Below are positions 1 through 6,743 of a stretch of DNA of 7,613 bases, piece after piece. The DNA is from Bacillota bacterium (lineage in GTDB: Bacteria; Bacillota_I; Bacilli_A; RF39; UBA660). Under the pieces are notes generated by a model, which was not told the origin of the DNA, did no database searches, and saw only the letters and a list, made by a program, of their open reading frames with translations. The position numbers and the translations under genes were made by a program. The DNA lies in contig JAGZRP010000032.1 in the NCBI GenBank assembly GCA_018381595.1, forward strand, positions 1 to 7,613. Reading direction: 5' to 3'. The first letter of the stretch is position 1, and each line of letters opens with the position of its first letter.

Positions 1-120
1 CCAGACTTCCGCGATTCATTGAAACGCGCTGGACTTCTTACTCGTGATGCACGTATGGTTGAACGTAAGAAACCAGGTCTTAAGAAAGCTCGTAAAGCTT
101 CACAATTCTCAAAACGTTAA
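1..120 (+). CDS. rpsI: 30S ribosomal protein S9, C-terminal 39 residues (gene cut by window start)
   Basis: Frame 1 is open from the first base to TAA at 118-120 and encodes the C-terminal tail of ribosomal protein S9. Recognisable signatures are the [20 protein letters not shown] stretch and the very basic ending that finishes in SQFSKR. S9 sits in the small subunit, and in the family this tail reaches the peptidyl-tRNA in the P site. The full protein is about 130 residues, so roughly 90 residues and the usual upstream partner rplM lie outside the window. The gene looks intact to its end. Its 3' end is a known insertion point for streptococcal integrative elements, which fits the integrase debris just downstream. 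Confidence 0.97.
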
Positions 121-144
121 TCAATACGATTATATCAACGTTTC

Positions 145-182
145 AAGACATTCAAGATTTTTATCTTGGATGTCTTTTTTTT
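145..182 (+). terminator. Rho-independent terminator of the rplM-rpsI transcript
   Basis: A 14-bp stem (145-158 with 163-176, containing one G-U pair) closes a TTTT loop and is followed by an unbroken T tract up to 182. It begins 24 bases after the rpsI stop codon. It isolates the ribosomal protein operon from the inserted material downstream. Confidence 0.93.
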
Positions 183-198
183 GTTGAAATTTATAAAG

Positions 199-228
199 TT
201 CACCCCAAAATTCACCCCATGTTCACCC
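199..228. repeat. Three short direct repeats TTCACCC(C), possible integrase arm or att sites
   Basis: TTCACCCC occurs at 199-206 and 211-218, and TTCACCC at 222-228, with start-to-start spacings of 12 and 11 bases, about one helical turn. They lie between the rpsI terminator and the ancestral 3' end of the integrase remnant. Tyrosine integrases often bind short spaced direct repeats (arm-type sites) in such a position. The repeats are seen directly; their role is inferred. Confidence 0.5.
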
Positions 229-568
229 TATTATTTTTTTAAGCTTCTATATGCAATATCTCCAGCAGTTTGATTTACTATATTTTTGTGTTAACATAGG
301 TCTTTGTAATTTGTTTATCACTATGAGTTAATGCCTCGGAAATAATTTCTAGGGGAACGCCAGATTTTCTTGCAAGAGTGGCACCTGTGTGTCTTAACTT
401 ATGTGGTGAAGCAGGGGATAGTTCTGGATGCCTACGTCTGACAGAATTCATTCTATAGTTGAGGTAATCTGTATGAAGTGGAAGGTTGATATTATTGGAT
501 CGGTCATTATAGGTAAACACAAACTGCTTTTGAGTCTGGTGTAAACCAAATAGTTTTAATTCCTTATT
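223..568 (-). pseudogene. int: Tyrosine recombinase (phage/ICE integrase), C-terminal remnant, frameshifted
   Basis: The minus strand encodes the catalytic C-terminal end of a tyrosine integrase. It has the HKLRHT box with the conserved Arg, then LTHSD with the second-motif His, and the nucleophile Tyr in KTYVNTK. The family catalyses site-specific strand exchange at att sites. About 100-115 residues remain of a normal 370-400, so the DNA-binding half is gone; homology fades near 565, where the repressor fragment begins. The present frame stops early at 278-280. If one A is restored in the run complementary to T283-287, the frame continues through VNQTAGDIAYRSLKK to a TGA at 223-225, the typical end of this family. 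A single-base deletion is therefore the likely cause of the early stop. It reads toward rpsI, as expected for an integrase targeting that gene's 3' end. It cannot be functional. Confidence 0.88.
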
Positions 569-570
569 AT

Positions 571-858
571 GAAACGGTTTACTTTACGGAGGAGTTGGCG
601 CATGACTTTGCCTCATGGGTGTCTGGAGATTCTATGGAGCCAAAGTATCACAATGGTTCAGTTGCTCTCATTCGTGAAACAGGTTTTGACTATGATGGTG
701 CCGTATATGCTGTGGTATGTAATAGTCAAACATACATTAAGCGAGTATATCTTGAAGCAGAGGGTCTACGTCTAAAGTATAAGGATATCTTTATTTCTTA
801 TGACGAGGATCCACGAGTAGTGAGAATTATTATTGGAAATTTTATACCTCTCAAATAA
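571..858 (+). pseudogene. S24-family (CI/LexA-like) phage repressor, C-terminal fragment
   Basis: Frame 1 from about 571 to TAA 856-858 encodes the self-cleavage domain of an XRE-S24 repressor. The GDSMEP motif carries the catalytic Ser (codon 631-633), and the TYIKRVY motif carries the catalytic Lys (codon 739-741). The C-terminal IIIGNFIPLK is typical of streptococcal phage and ICE repressors. Such proteins bind operators through an N-terminal helix-turn-helix and inactivate themselves during the SOS response. Here the whole DNA-binding half, at least 100 residues, is missing. The frame runs upstream without a stop into antisense integrase sequence and has no ATG before 634. A TTG at 595 has a GGAGG-like sequence close by, but that sequence is itself part of the conserved coding region. 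A few residues also seem to be missing between GLRL and KYKD. I treat it as debris, not a gene. Confidence 0.85.
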
Positions 859-934
859 TACGTTTTTCTAGTCCTGAATTGTCAACTTGTTTGCTTTTTT
901 GATAATGATTCTAGTTTTCAAAAATGTAATGACA

Positions 935-974
935 TCTGTTAAGGATTTCTTATGAAATATCTTCTGATAACAGA
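935..974. repeat. Nested inverted repeat in the lanA upstream region
   Basis: TCTGTTA (935-941) is matched by TAACAGA (968-974). Inside lies ATTTC (945-949), TTAT, GAAAT (954-958). The stretch from 859 to 1047 contains no gene. This symmetric block could be an operator or a leftover of an earlier element. It is not followed by a T tract, so it is unlikely to be a terminator. Confidence 0.4.
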
Positions 975-980
975 GCTTGT

Positions 981-1011
981 TTGATAGTACAGACGGATTT
1001 TATTTTATAAT
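981..1011 (+). promoter_or_regulatory. Possible second, weaker upstream promoter
   Basis: TTGATA (981-986) is followed after 19 bases by a perfect TATAAT (1006-1011). The spacer is longer than the optimal 17 bases, so this would be a weak promoter. It lies about 70 bases upstream of the much better promoter at 1048 and could add to lanA transcription. Confidence 0.3.
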
Positions 1012-1031
1012 ACTCCGAAACAAAAAGAATG

Positions 1032-1046
1032 AATTTTCTAAAAATT
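1032..1046. promoter_or_regulatory. Palindrome abutting the lanA -35 box (possible operator)
   Basis: AATTTT (1032-1037), CTA, AAAATT (1041-1046) form a perfect 15-base palindrome that ends one base before the -35 hexamer. The position suits a regulator-binding site. The composition is purely AT-rich, so chance is a real alternative. Confidence 0.3.
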
Positions 1047-1047
1047 A

Positions 1048-1076
1048 TTGACAAATAAATTTGCTTTTAGTATTAT
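1048..1076 (+). promoter_or_regulatory. Sigma-A promoter of the lanthipeptide operon
   Basis: The -35 hexamer TTGACA (1048-1053) matches consensus perfectly. A 17-base spacer leads to TATTAT (1071-1076), one mismatch from TATAAT. Transcription would start near 1083, about 25 bases upstream of the lanA start codon. This is the strongest promoter-like sequence in the window. Confidence 0.85.
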
Positions 1077-1107
1077 AAACACAACTTAAAGAAGAGGCAG
1101 AGTTATC

Positions 1108-1212
1108 ATGGAAAATACTGAATTTTCATTGGAACTTGATGTAACTGAAGTTTCAACAGAACAAGGTTATGTTTCTGGTGGTGTAACATCTACAGGTTGT
1201 TGTAAAGATTAG
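1108..1212 (+). CDS. lanA: Class I lanthipeptide precursor peptide (34 residues)
   Basis: ATG 1108 to TAG 1210-1212 encodes 34 residues. It has an AAGAGG-like ribosome binding site at 1092-1097 and a near-consensus promoter just upstream. The leader holds FSLEL at residues 6-10, a good match to the F-(N/D)-L-D-type box that class I LanB enzymes recognise. The leader is acidic and lacks Cys. The C-terminal part, GYVSGGVTSTGCCKD (residues 20-34), is rich in Ser, Thr and Gly and has two adjacent cysteines, C31 and C32. These would be the ring-forming thiols for dehydrated Ser or Thr at 23, 27, 28 or 29. The lanB and lanC genes directly downstream support the call strongly. The leader cleavage site is not evident: neither a nisin-type Pro-Arg site nor a protease gene is present, and GG at 24-25 is the only motif resembling a processing site. 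I do not recognise it as a named lantibiotic. Confidence 0.88.
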   Translation: MENTEFSLELDVTEVSTEQGYVSGGVTSTGCCKD

Positions 1213-1230
1213 TTTTATAATTGATTGAAT

Positions 1231-1262
1231 AAGGCAGGTATACGAGGTACTTACCTTTTTTT
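1231..1262 (+). terminator. Attenuator-type terminator between lanA and lanB
   Basis: A 10-base arm (1231-1240) pairs with 1248-1257, with one mismatch and one G-U pair, around a 7-base loop. A run of seven T follows (1256-1262). It sits 19 bases after lanA and 11 bases before the lanB start. Partial termination here would give far more precursor mRNA than enzyme mRNA, a common arrangement in lantibiotic operons. Confidence 0.78.
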
Positions 1263-1273
1263 ACAAGAGAATT

Positions 1274-4184
1274 ATGTTTAAGATAAAAGATAATTACATT
1301 TATAGGTAATGCGTTAATGATTCAAGACTTATAGAAAAACTTAGTGAAAATAATCTTGAAATATTTTTTGATAACAAAGTTTTTAAAGAAATGTTGCTAG
1401 TGGCGAACCCTCAATTTTTCCATAATTTAACTAAAGAAAAAATATATAAAAATTCCACCTTTAGAAACTATGTAAAAAGATCAATTACAAGAGCAACGCC
1501 GTTTGGATTGTTTAGTTCAATTGGTGTAGGAACTTTTTCTGATATCTCATATCATCAAAAGATTGGAGAAAATTATACGAAAAAAATCTCGGTTAGTGGA
1601 GAGTGGCTAAGTTCGATTTGTATGATGTTAGAAAATAAAGATTCTGTCTTATTACAACTACATATATAGTGGAACCAAAAAGTACTTGAATTATCAGATA
1701 AGTATCAATTAAGTAATGTCAATTACTGGGGAATCTCTGAGATAAGTAAGGATTTATTTATCAAGAAAACTGGACTTTTAGAATTCATACAAAAATTAAC
1801 GTATAAATCGGAAGTCAGTGTGTTAGAACTGGTACTTCAAAGTAAATCTCCTGATTTAGAGAAGCAGAAAATTTTAGATTATATACGTAATTTGATTACT
1901 AATGAATTTTTGTTTACAAACTTGCGAAAAGTTGCAATAAGCCATAAAGATTTAGATGATTTAACCAACATTTTAAAGGATATTAATAACCAAAGAAAAT
2001 TAACCGAGGATTTATTACAAATAAAAAATAGTATTGAGCAGTATGCAAAATTAGAGTTGGGAGAAGGCATTTCTCAATATACTGAAATTTGTAAAAAAAT
2101 GTCGTATATTTTTAATGATAAAAAAACAGCATTACCTGAAGGTGGATTTAGTAAATTGTTGTGATTCGGTGCTGCCCAAAAATTTAAAAAAGAAAATGGA
2201 GGATTTTGTTAATTTTATTTCAAAAATTAATCTGGCTAAAGGTTATCGAAACAGAGAATTAGAATCATTTACAGAAAAATTTGTTGAAAAATATGGAGAA
2301 TACGTCGAAGTTCCAATTAAAGAATTATTAGATGGTAATTTAGGACTGGGTTTACCAAAACAAACTTTGGGAACTCATGTAAAGTCATCAAGTAGTGTAG
2401 AAGAGCAAAATTTTTTGTCTTATCTGAGTAAAGAAGTCTTCAAAGCTGTTAAAAATTGTAAAAAAGAGATAGATATATCAAATATACCTTTAGGATTGTT
2501 ATACCCAAATTCGGATAGATTTGTTGCAAATCAGTTAGAGTTATATTGTGAAATTAAGAATTTTGAATCTCAACCTGTTATATCAGTTGTCCCAAATACA
2601 GGGAGTGACATGATAGGGAAGTCTATTGGAAGGTTTGCCTCCTATTTTCCTAATTCTTATATCTCGTTAGATTCACAGTTGGATAATGTAGAATTAATAG
2701 AATTTCCAAGAGATAGTAAGAATTTAAATGTTATGTCGGCACAGAATGCTCATTCTAAAAAGTTATTATTATCTTATGATGACAATGATAACACATCGAT
2801 TGAATTAGATTCTCTGGTGGTGGGTGTTATAAAAATAGACCAGCGATATAAACTATATTTTAGAGATTTACGAACAGGCTCAATTGTTAATTTTGTAACA
2901 ACATCAATGCTAAATCATAAATCAAATGGAGTATTTAGCGATTTAGCAAGATTTTTGCTAGCGGTTTCTTTAGAATGGCAAGATAATCCGTTTTCAGTGT
3001 TTAGGATAATTGAAAATTTTGATTATCTTCCCTATATTCCCAAAATTAAATATGGAAATATAATTTTAAGTGAAGAGAAGTGGGTTTTGTCAGATATAGA
3101 TAAAAATGATTTATCTTCTATTAAACAGTGGAAAAAAGATTTTGATGTACCTAGACTACTGTATTTTCATAAAGCTGATGAGCGTCTATTGGTCGATTTA
3201 GAGAATGATTTAGATACACAGTGGCTTTTAAAACAAAATGTGGATAAACTGTATTTTACACGTTTTGAAAAATATGATGGTAAAAATTGTGAGTTTATCT
3301 TTGGATTTGAAAATTATCAAAGTAGTATAAATCATTATTCTATGCAGGAAAAATCTGTTAGAAGATTGACAAATAACTTTTATAAGAACTATGTTAAAAC
3401 ATTTTCGAGTGATTGGATCTATTTTAGATTATATGGAATTAATTCATCAATTCTACTTGAACTAAGAGAGCGGCTTCTTTTGTTTACAGACGAGCTATTG
3501 GTTGAAAAGCTAATTAGTGATTTTCATTTTGTAAATTATAGCGATAAGGATAATGGATCGCTTCGATTACGATTTAAAATAAATAACGATGATAATTTTG
3601 AAGATTTAAGATTTCGAATTGCACATTGGATAGACTTCCTACTAGAAAGTGGTTTTTGTAATGATGTTAGTTTTAATTTATATGAGAGGGAAATTGAGAG
3701 ATATGGTGGAGATAACTTTATAACAGTTTATGAGAGGATGTTTTCTATTGACAGTTTTCTTACCCTAAAGTTATTTTCGAAGAAATTATTAAATGATAAA
3801 GATTTATTTTCTGTTTTGCATTCGACATTTTTATATATTCGATTATTAGGGATCCCATTAAAGCGATTACTTGAGTTGCTGAAGGGGAATTTGACTCAAA
3901 ATAGATATCGTAAAAGTTTTAAAAAGTTATTCCCAAATAACACAATAGTAGTAAAGGAATTCAAAGAATATTTTGATTACAAAAATCAGTTTGAAATTTT
4001 TAATGAAGTATTTAGAGAGTTCCCGCCTATTGATGGATATTTTGAAGGTAAAAATGATATAGTCTATAGTTTACTTCATATGCATATGAATAGAGTAGGC
4101 ATGTTTCCATATAGAGAAAAGGAATATCTTTATTTTATCATGTATATTGCAGAGCCGTTGAATAATTATAAGGAATTTACTTAA
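1274..4184 (+). pseudogene. lanB: Lantibiotic dehydratase LanB, full length but broken by two stops and one frameshift
   Basis: LanB glutamylates Ser/Thr of the precursor from Glu-tRNA and then eliminates glutamate to give dehydroamino acids. The reading frame starts at ATG 1274 (MFKIKDNYIYR, a typical LanB start) with a weak AAGAGA site. It is interrupted by TAA at 1307-1309 and TAG at 1667-1669, both in frame. It shifts frame at the seven-A run 2120-2126, where removing one A joins the frame ending at 2164 to the one carrying HYLKVDL and ending at TAA 4182-4184. Repaired, it gives about 969 residues, close to NisB (993). Conserved glutamylation residues are visible in KRSITRATPFGLF near residue 70. 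The C-terminal elimination (SpaB_C) domain has LRLRF, the EIERYGG motif and HMHMNR, whose His codon is at 4077-4079. The last 689-codon segment is long and open, but it lacks the N-terminal quarter and its ATG (2115) has no ribosome binding site. Good conservation outside the lesions suggests recent inactivation or partly faulty sequence. Confidence 0.9.
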
Positions 4185-4221
4185 AAAGTATGAAGAAATT
4201 ATCTGTAAAGTAGATAAACTC

Positions 4222-5445
4222 GTGTTGGATAGTGATATTATTGACAGATTGCAGAGAGCATATTATACAGAAAATAGAAGTTACTTATCAGAATATCCAA
4301 GTATAATTATATATTTATCCTATAGGTTGATAAATTGTGATAATAAGGAGTATTCTAAGCTTCTCTATAATAGAGTAAATTATTATCTACAAGAATTGCT
4401 AAAGTCTATTAAATTGAATAGCACTAATAATATTTCACCTTGCTATGGATTTACGGGCTATGTATATGCCTTGGAATTTTTATCTAAAAATTGTAAAGGA
4501 TATGATAAATTACTAGATACACTTGAGACAATTTTATTAGCTTTAACAAAAGATAGGCTACGTGAAATAAAAAGCTCTAATATTGTTAAAGAAGAATACT
4601 TTGATGTAATTCAAGGTGTCTCTAGTGTAGCTAGATATTTGCTTAGCAAAGAGGAATCAACTTCTGAACAAGAGTTATTAGTAAAAGAAATATTAAATTA
4701 CTTTGCAGACCTAATAATTAACGAGCCAACTATTTATGTGGAATATATGCCAAATGAAAAATTAAGGAAAAGATTTCCTAGTGGCTATATTAATCTAGGT
4801 GTAGCTCACGGTATATTGGGACCACTATACGTGTTGGCGTTAGGATTTGAAAAATTTAATATAACAAAACACATACCTTCAATAGAAAAGGGCTTGAGTT
4901 ACTATGAGAACACCTTTTTTACCAATACAATTGGAAAAATAATTGGTTGGAATGGTAGAGTCAGTGATTATGAGGAGAATGAGGAATTTAGATTTAATAT
5001 AAGTTGGTGCTATGGCAGTCTTGGAATGGCAAGAGTACTATATAATATAGCGAAAATCATTGATAGTCAGAAATTACGAGAAATGGCGATGGATGTATTT
5101 ACTTCATCTATTGATTACCTTAATAGCAGTGAGATTTTAAATAATGGAATTTGTCATGGACGGTCTGGAATAATGCTTTTGTTCAATTTGATGTATTTAG
5201 ATACAGGAAAGACACAATTTAAAGCAATTTCTGATAATTTATTTAAAGAAATTATAAATGATGCTTCTAATTCTGAGTATATATTTGTGGAGCGTGACAT
5301 ATATTTTAGAGGCGTAACCTTTGATGAGGTTATTGATTATATTGACTTTGGATTGCTAAATGGTGTTTCAGGGATAGTTATAACTCTAATGGCACAAAGG
5401 ACTGGAAATGCCTACCCATTGGATAGAATGCTGTTTATGCAGTGA
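4222..5445 (+). CDS. lanC: Lanthionine synthetase C-like cyclase LanC
   Basis: This is the zinc-dependent cyclase that adds cysteine thiols to dehydrated Ser/Thr to form (methyl)lanthionine rings in the cytoplasm, usually in a membrane-associated complex with LanB and the exporter. All active-site motifs are visible: LGVAHG with His196, SWCYG with Cys263, and NGICHGRSG with Cys311 and His312. The two Cys and His312 are the zinc ligands, equivalent to C284, C330 and H331 of NisC. Asp128 in YFDVIQG corresponds to the conserved Asp141 region of NisC. The later LLNGVSGI matches the last toroid repeat. The 407 residues fit the family (NisC 414). The start is uncertain. GTG 4222 and TTG 4225 lack a good ribosome binding site, and the frame is open back to 4162, overlapping the lanB end; the residues read there (LLKKYEEIICKVDKLV) resemble a LanC N-terminal helix. 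It appears intact although lanB is broken. Confidence 0.95.
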   Translation: MLDSDIIDRLQRAYYTENRSYLSEYPSIIIYLSYRLINCDNKEYSKLLYNRVNYYLQELLKSIKLNSTNNISPCYGFTGYVYALEFLSKNCKGYDKLLDTLETILLALTKDRLREIKSSNIVKEEYFDVIQGVSSVARYLLSKEESTSEQELLVKEILNYFADLIINEPTIYVEYMPNEKLRKRFPSGYINLGVAHGILGPLYVLALGFEKFNITKHIPSIEKGLSYYENTFFTNTIGKIIGWNGRVSDYEENEEFRFNISWCYGSLGMARVLYNIAKIIDSQKLREMAMDVFTSSIDYLNSSEILNNGICHGRSGIMLLFNLMYLDTGKTQFKAISDNLFKEIINDASNSEYIFVERDIYFRGVTFDEVIDYIDFGLLNGVSGIVITLMAQRTGNAYPLDRMLFMQ

Positions 5446-5468
5446 AGTTTTTAAGTTAAAGGAGAAGT

Positions 5469-6734
5469 ATGAGAAAAATCTTAAAAAACAAACTATATCT
5501 AAAAGTTCTGGTTTCGGATTTGATATCAAATTTTGGAGATACATTATACTTTATAGCTCTCATGACCTATGTTACGGAGATTAAGGATAGTAATTTAGCT
5601 ATTTCAATCGTCAATATATCGGAAACTCTACCTATTTTATTTACAATATTTTTTGGTATCATTGCAGATAAAACGCTTAATAAAGTGAAAATGATTATTA
5701 AAACGTTATGGCTACGGGTACTGCTATATTTATTGGTTGCTGTGGCTATGAATTTTAAACCTTCTATTATGATAGTCATAATTGCTAGTCTCGTTAATCT
5801 TGTTGCAGATACATTGGGACAATTTGAAAATGGTCTTTTTTATCCAATTTCTAATCGAATAGTGAAAAAGTCAGATAGAGAAGAAACTATGGCGTTTAGG
5901 CAGACTGTTGTTTCTACGATGAATATTGTAAATCAATCATTGGGGGCGTTTTTAATTACTTTTTTTAGTTTTTCTCACTTAGCTTTTATAAATTCTCTAA
6001 CTTTTGCTATTAGTCTGTTAATTATGTTAGCAATCAGAAATCAAATTAATAGCTATTATGACGAGACGATTTCGACTAGTAAGATATCTCAATTTGACTT
6101 TAAAGCTTCATTTTCTGAGATTATTTCAAATTTAAAGCTCTCGATTAACCATCTATTTAGTATCGGAAACATGAAGGAAGCTTTACTTGTTATACCAATT
6201 CTTAATGGGAGTTTGGCAATTCTCACGCCATTAGTTGTTGTTGATCTTTCTAAAGATTCTAATTTGACAATTATTAATTCAGCGATTACGATCTCGCTTT
6301 TAGGAATTAGCACTGTTTCAGGAGGAATACTTGGGGGCACTTTAATTCTAATTAGTAAAAAATTTAAAAGCCTTTCCATAGGCACTTTGCTAAAAATGAA
6401 TTTAACGACTGTTTTACTATCATTCGTTGCTTTTTACTTCCAAAATATTTATTTAATTATATTATCATCATTTCTTTCGAGTGTATTAGTTAGTGCATTA
6501 AATCCTAAAATGGGGACTATCATATTTAATGATATTGATGAGACGAAGTTGGCTACAATATTTGGAGGAATGGTGACATATTTCCAAATAGGAGATATTG
6601 TGTCAAGGTTATTGTTTTCTACCTTAGTGATTTACTTACCGTATGGTTATATCGCATTAATATATATAGCAGTTGTTTTTGTGGCAATTTTATATACATT
6701 AAAAAGTTCAAATCACATAGAAAGGGAATTTTAA
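5469..6734 (+). CDS. MFS transporter, likely lanthipeptide exporter or self-resistance pump
   Basis: This 421-residue integral membrane protein has about 12 hydrophobic segments. They include roughly 12-35, 44-66, 80-93, 99-117, 155-190, 237-260, 268-296, 308-345, 362-389 and 391-411, some of which hold two helices. A motif-A-like loop, FFGIIADKTLNKVK (residues 61-74), follows the second helix, as in MFS drug pumps of the Mef/EntS-like branch. The start is well set: AAAGGAG at 5458-5464 is the best ribosome binding site in the window. It lies 23 bases after lanC with no terminator between, so it belongs to the same operon. Class I clusters usually use an ABC exporter (LanT) and LanFEG immunity; here an MFS protein is the only transporter. 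It may export the modified peptide, protect the producer, or both. The substrate is inferred from context only. The gene looks intact. Confidence 0.87.
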   Translation: MRKILKNKLYLKVLVSDLISNFGDTLYFIALMTYVTEIKDSNLAISIVNISETLPILFTIFFGIIADKTLNKVKMIIKTLWLRVLLYLLVAVAMNFKPSIMIVIIASLVNLVADTLGQFENGLFYPISNRIVKKSDREETMAFRQTVVSTMNIVNQSLGAFLITFFSFSHLAFINSLTFAISLLIMLAIRNQINSYYDETISTSKISQFDFKASFSEIISNLKLSINHLFSIGNMKEALLVIPILNGSLAILTPLVVVDLSKDSNLTIINSAITISLLGISTVSGGILGGTLILISKKFKSLSIGTLLKMNLTTVLLSFVAFYFQNIYLIILSSFLSSVLVSALNPKMGTIIFNDIDETKLATIFGGMVTYFQIGDIVSRLLFSTLVIYLPYGYIALIYIAVVFVAILYTLKSSNHIEREF

Positions 6735-6743
6735 ATTAGTTAA

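Larger units (their letters stand above)
199..858. mobile_element. Decayed left end of an integrative element or prophage behind rpsI
   Basis: The stretch just behind rpsI contains spaced repeats, a C-terminal integrase fragment reading toward rpsI and a C-terminal S24 repressor fragment. Integrase and repressor genes are the hallmark genes of one end of streptococcal prophages and integrative conjugative elements. Both are truncated and they converge on each other. The original element has therefore suffered deletion and probably rearrangement. The right boundary is not defined, and I found no second copy of the rpsI end in the window. Confidence 0.5.

Noticed and set aside
569..775. Alternative plus-strand frame over the repressor fragment
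   Set aside because: The neighbouring frame carries the clear S24 motifs (GDSMEP, TYIKRVY), so this one is an out-of-frame shadow.
952..984. Ten-codon ORF (MKYLLITELV) preceded by AAGGA
   Set aside because: It is too short, has no recognisable motif, and its start lies inside the nested inverted repeat. Chance or debris is more likely than a gene.
1879..2070. Antisense ORF inside lanB
   Set aside because: It is the shadow of the lanB frame, with no ribosome binding site or family motif. The same holds for the minus-strand ORFs inside the exporter (5567-5779, 6089-6385) and the ATP-binding pseudogene (7144-7431).
2118..2130. Programmed ribosomal frameshift at the A-run
   Set aside because: The in-frame codons do not form a standard slippery heptamer for the required +1 shift, and two upstream stop codons already block translation.
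4190..4213. Mini-ORF MKKLSVK in the lanB-lanC gap
   Set aside because: Seven codons only. It might be the old lanC start if one A was lost, but the lanC frame upstream already resembles a LanC N-terminus, so I kept this as a note in the start-codon finding.
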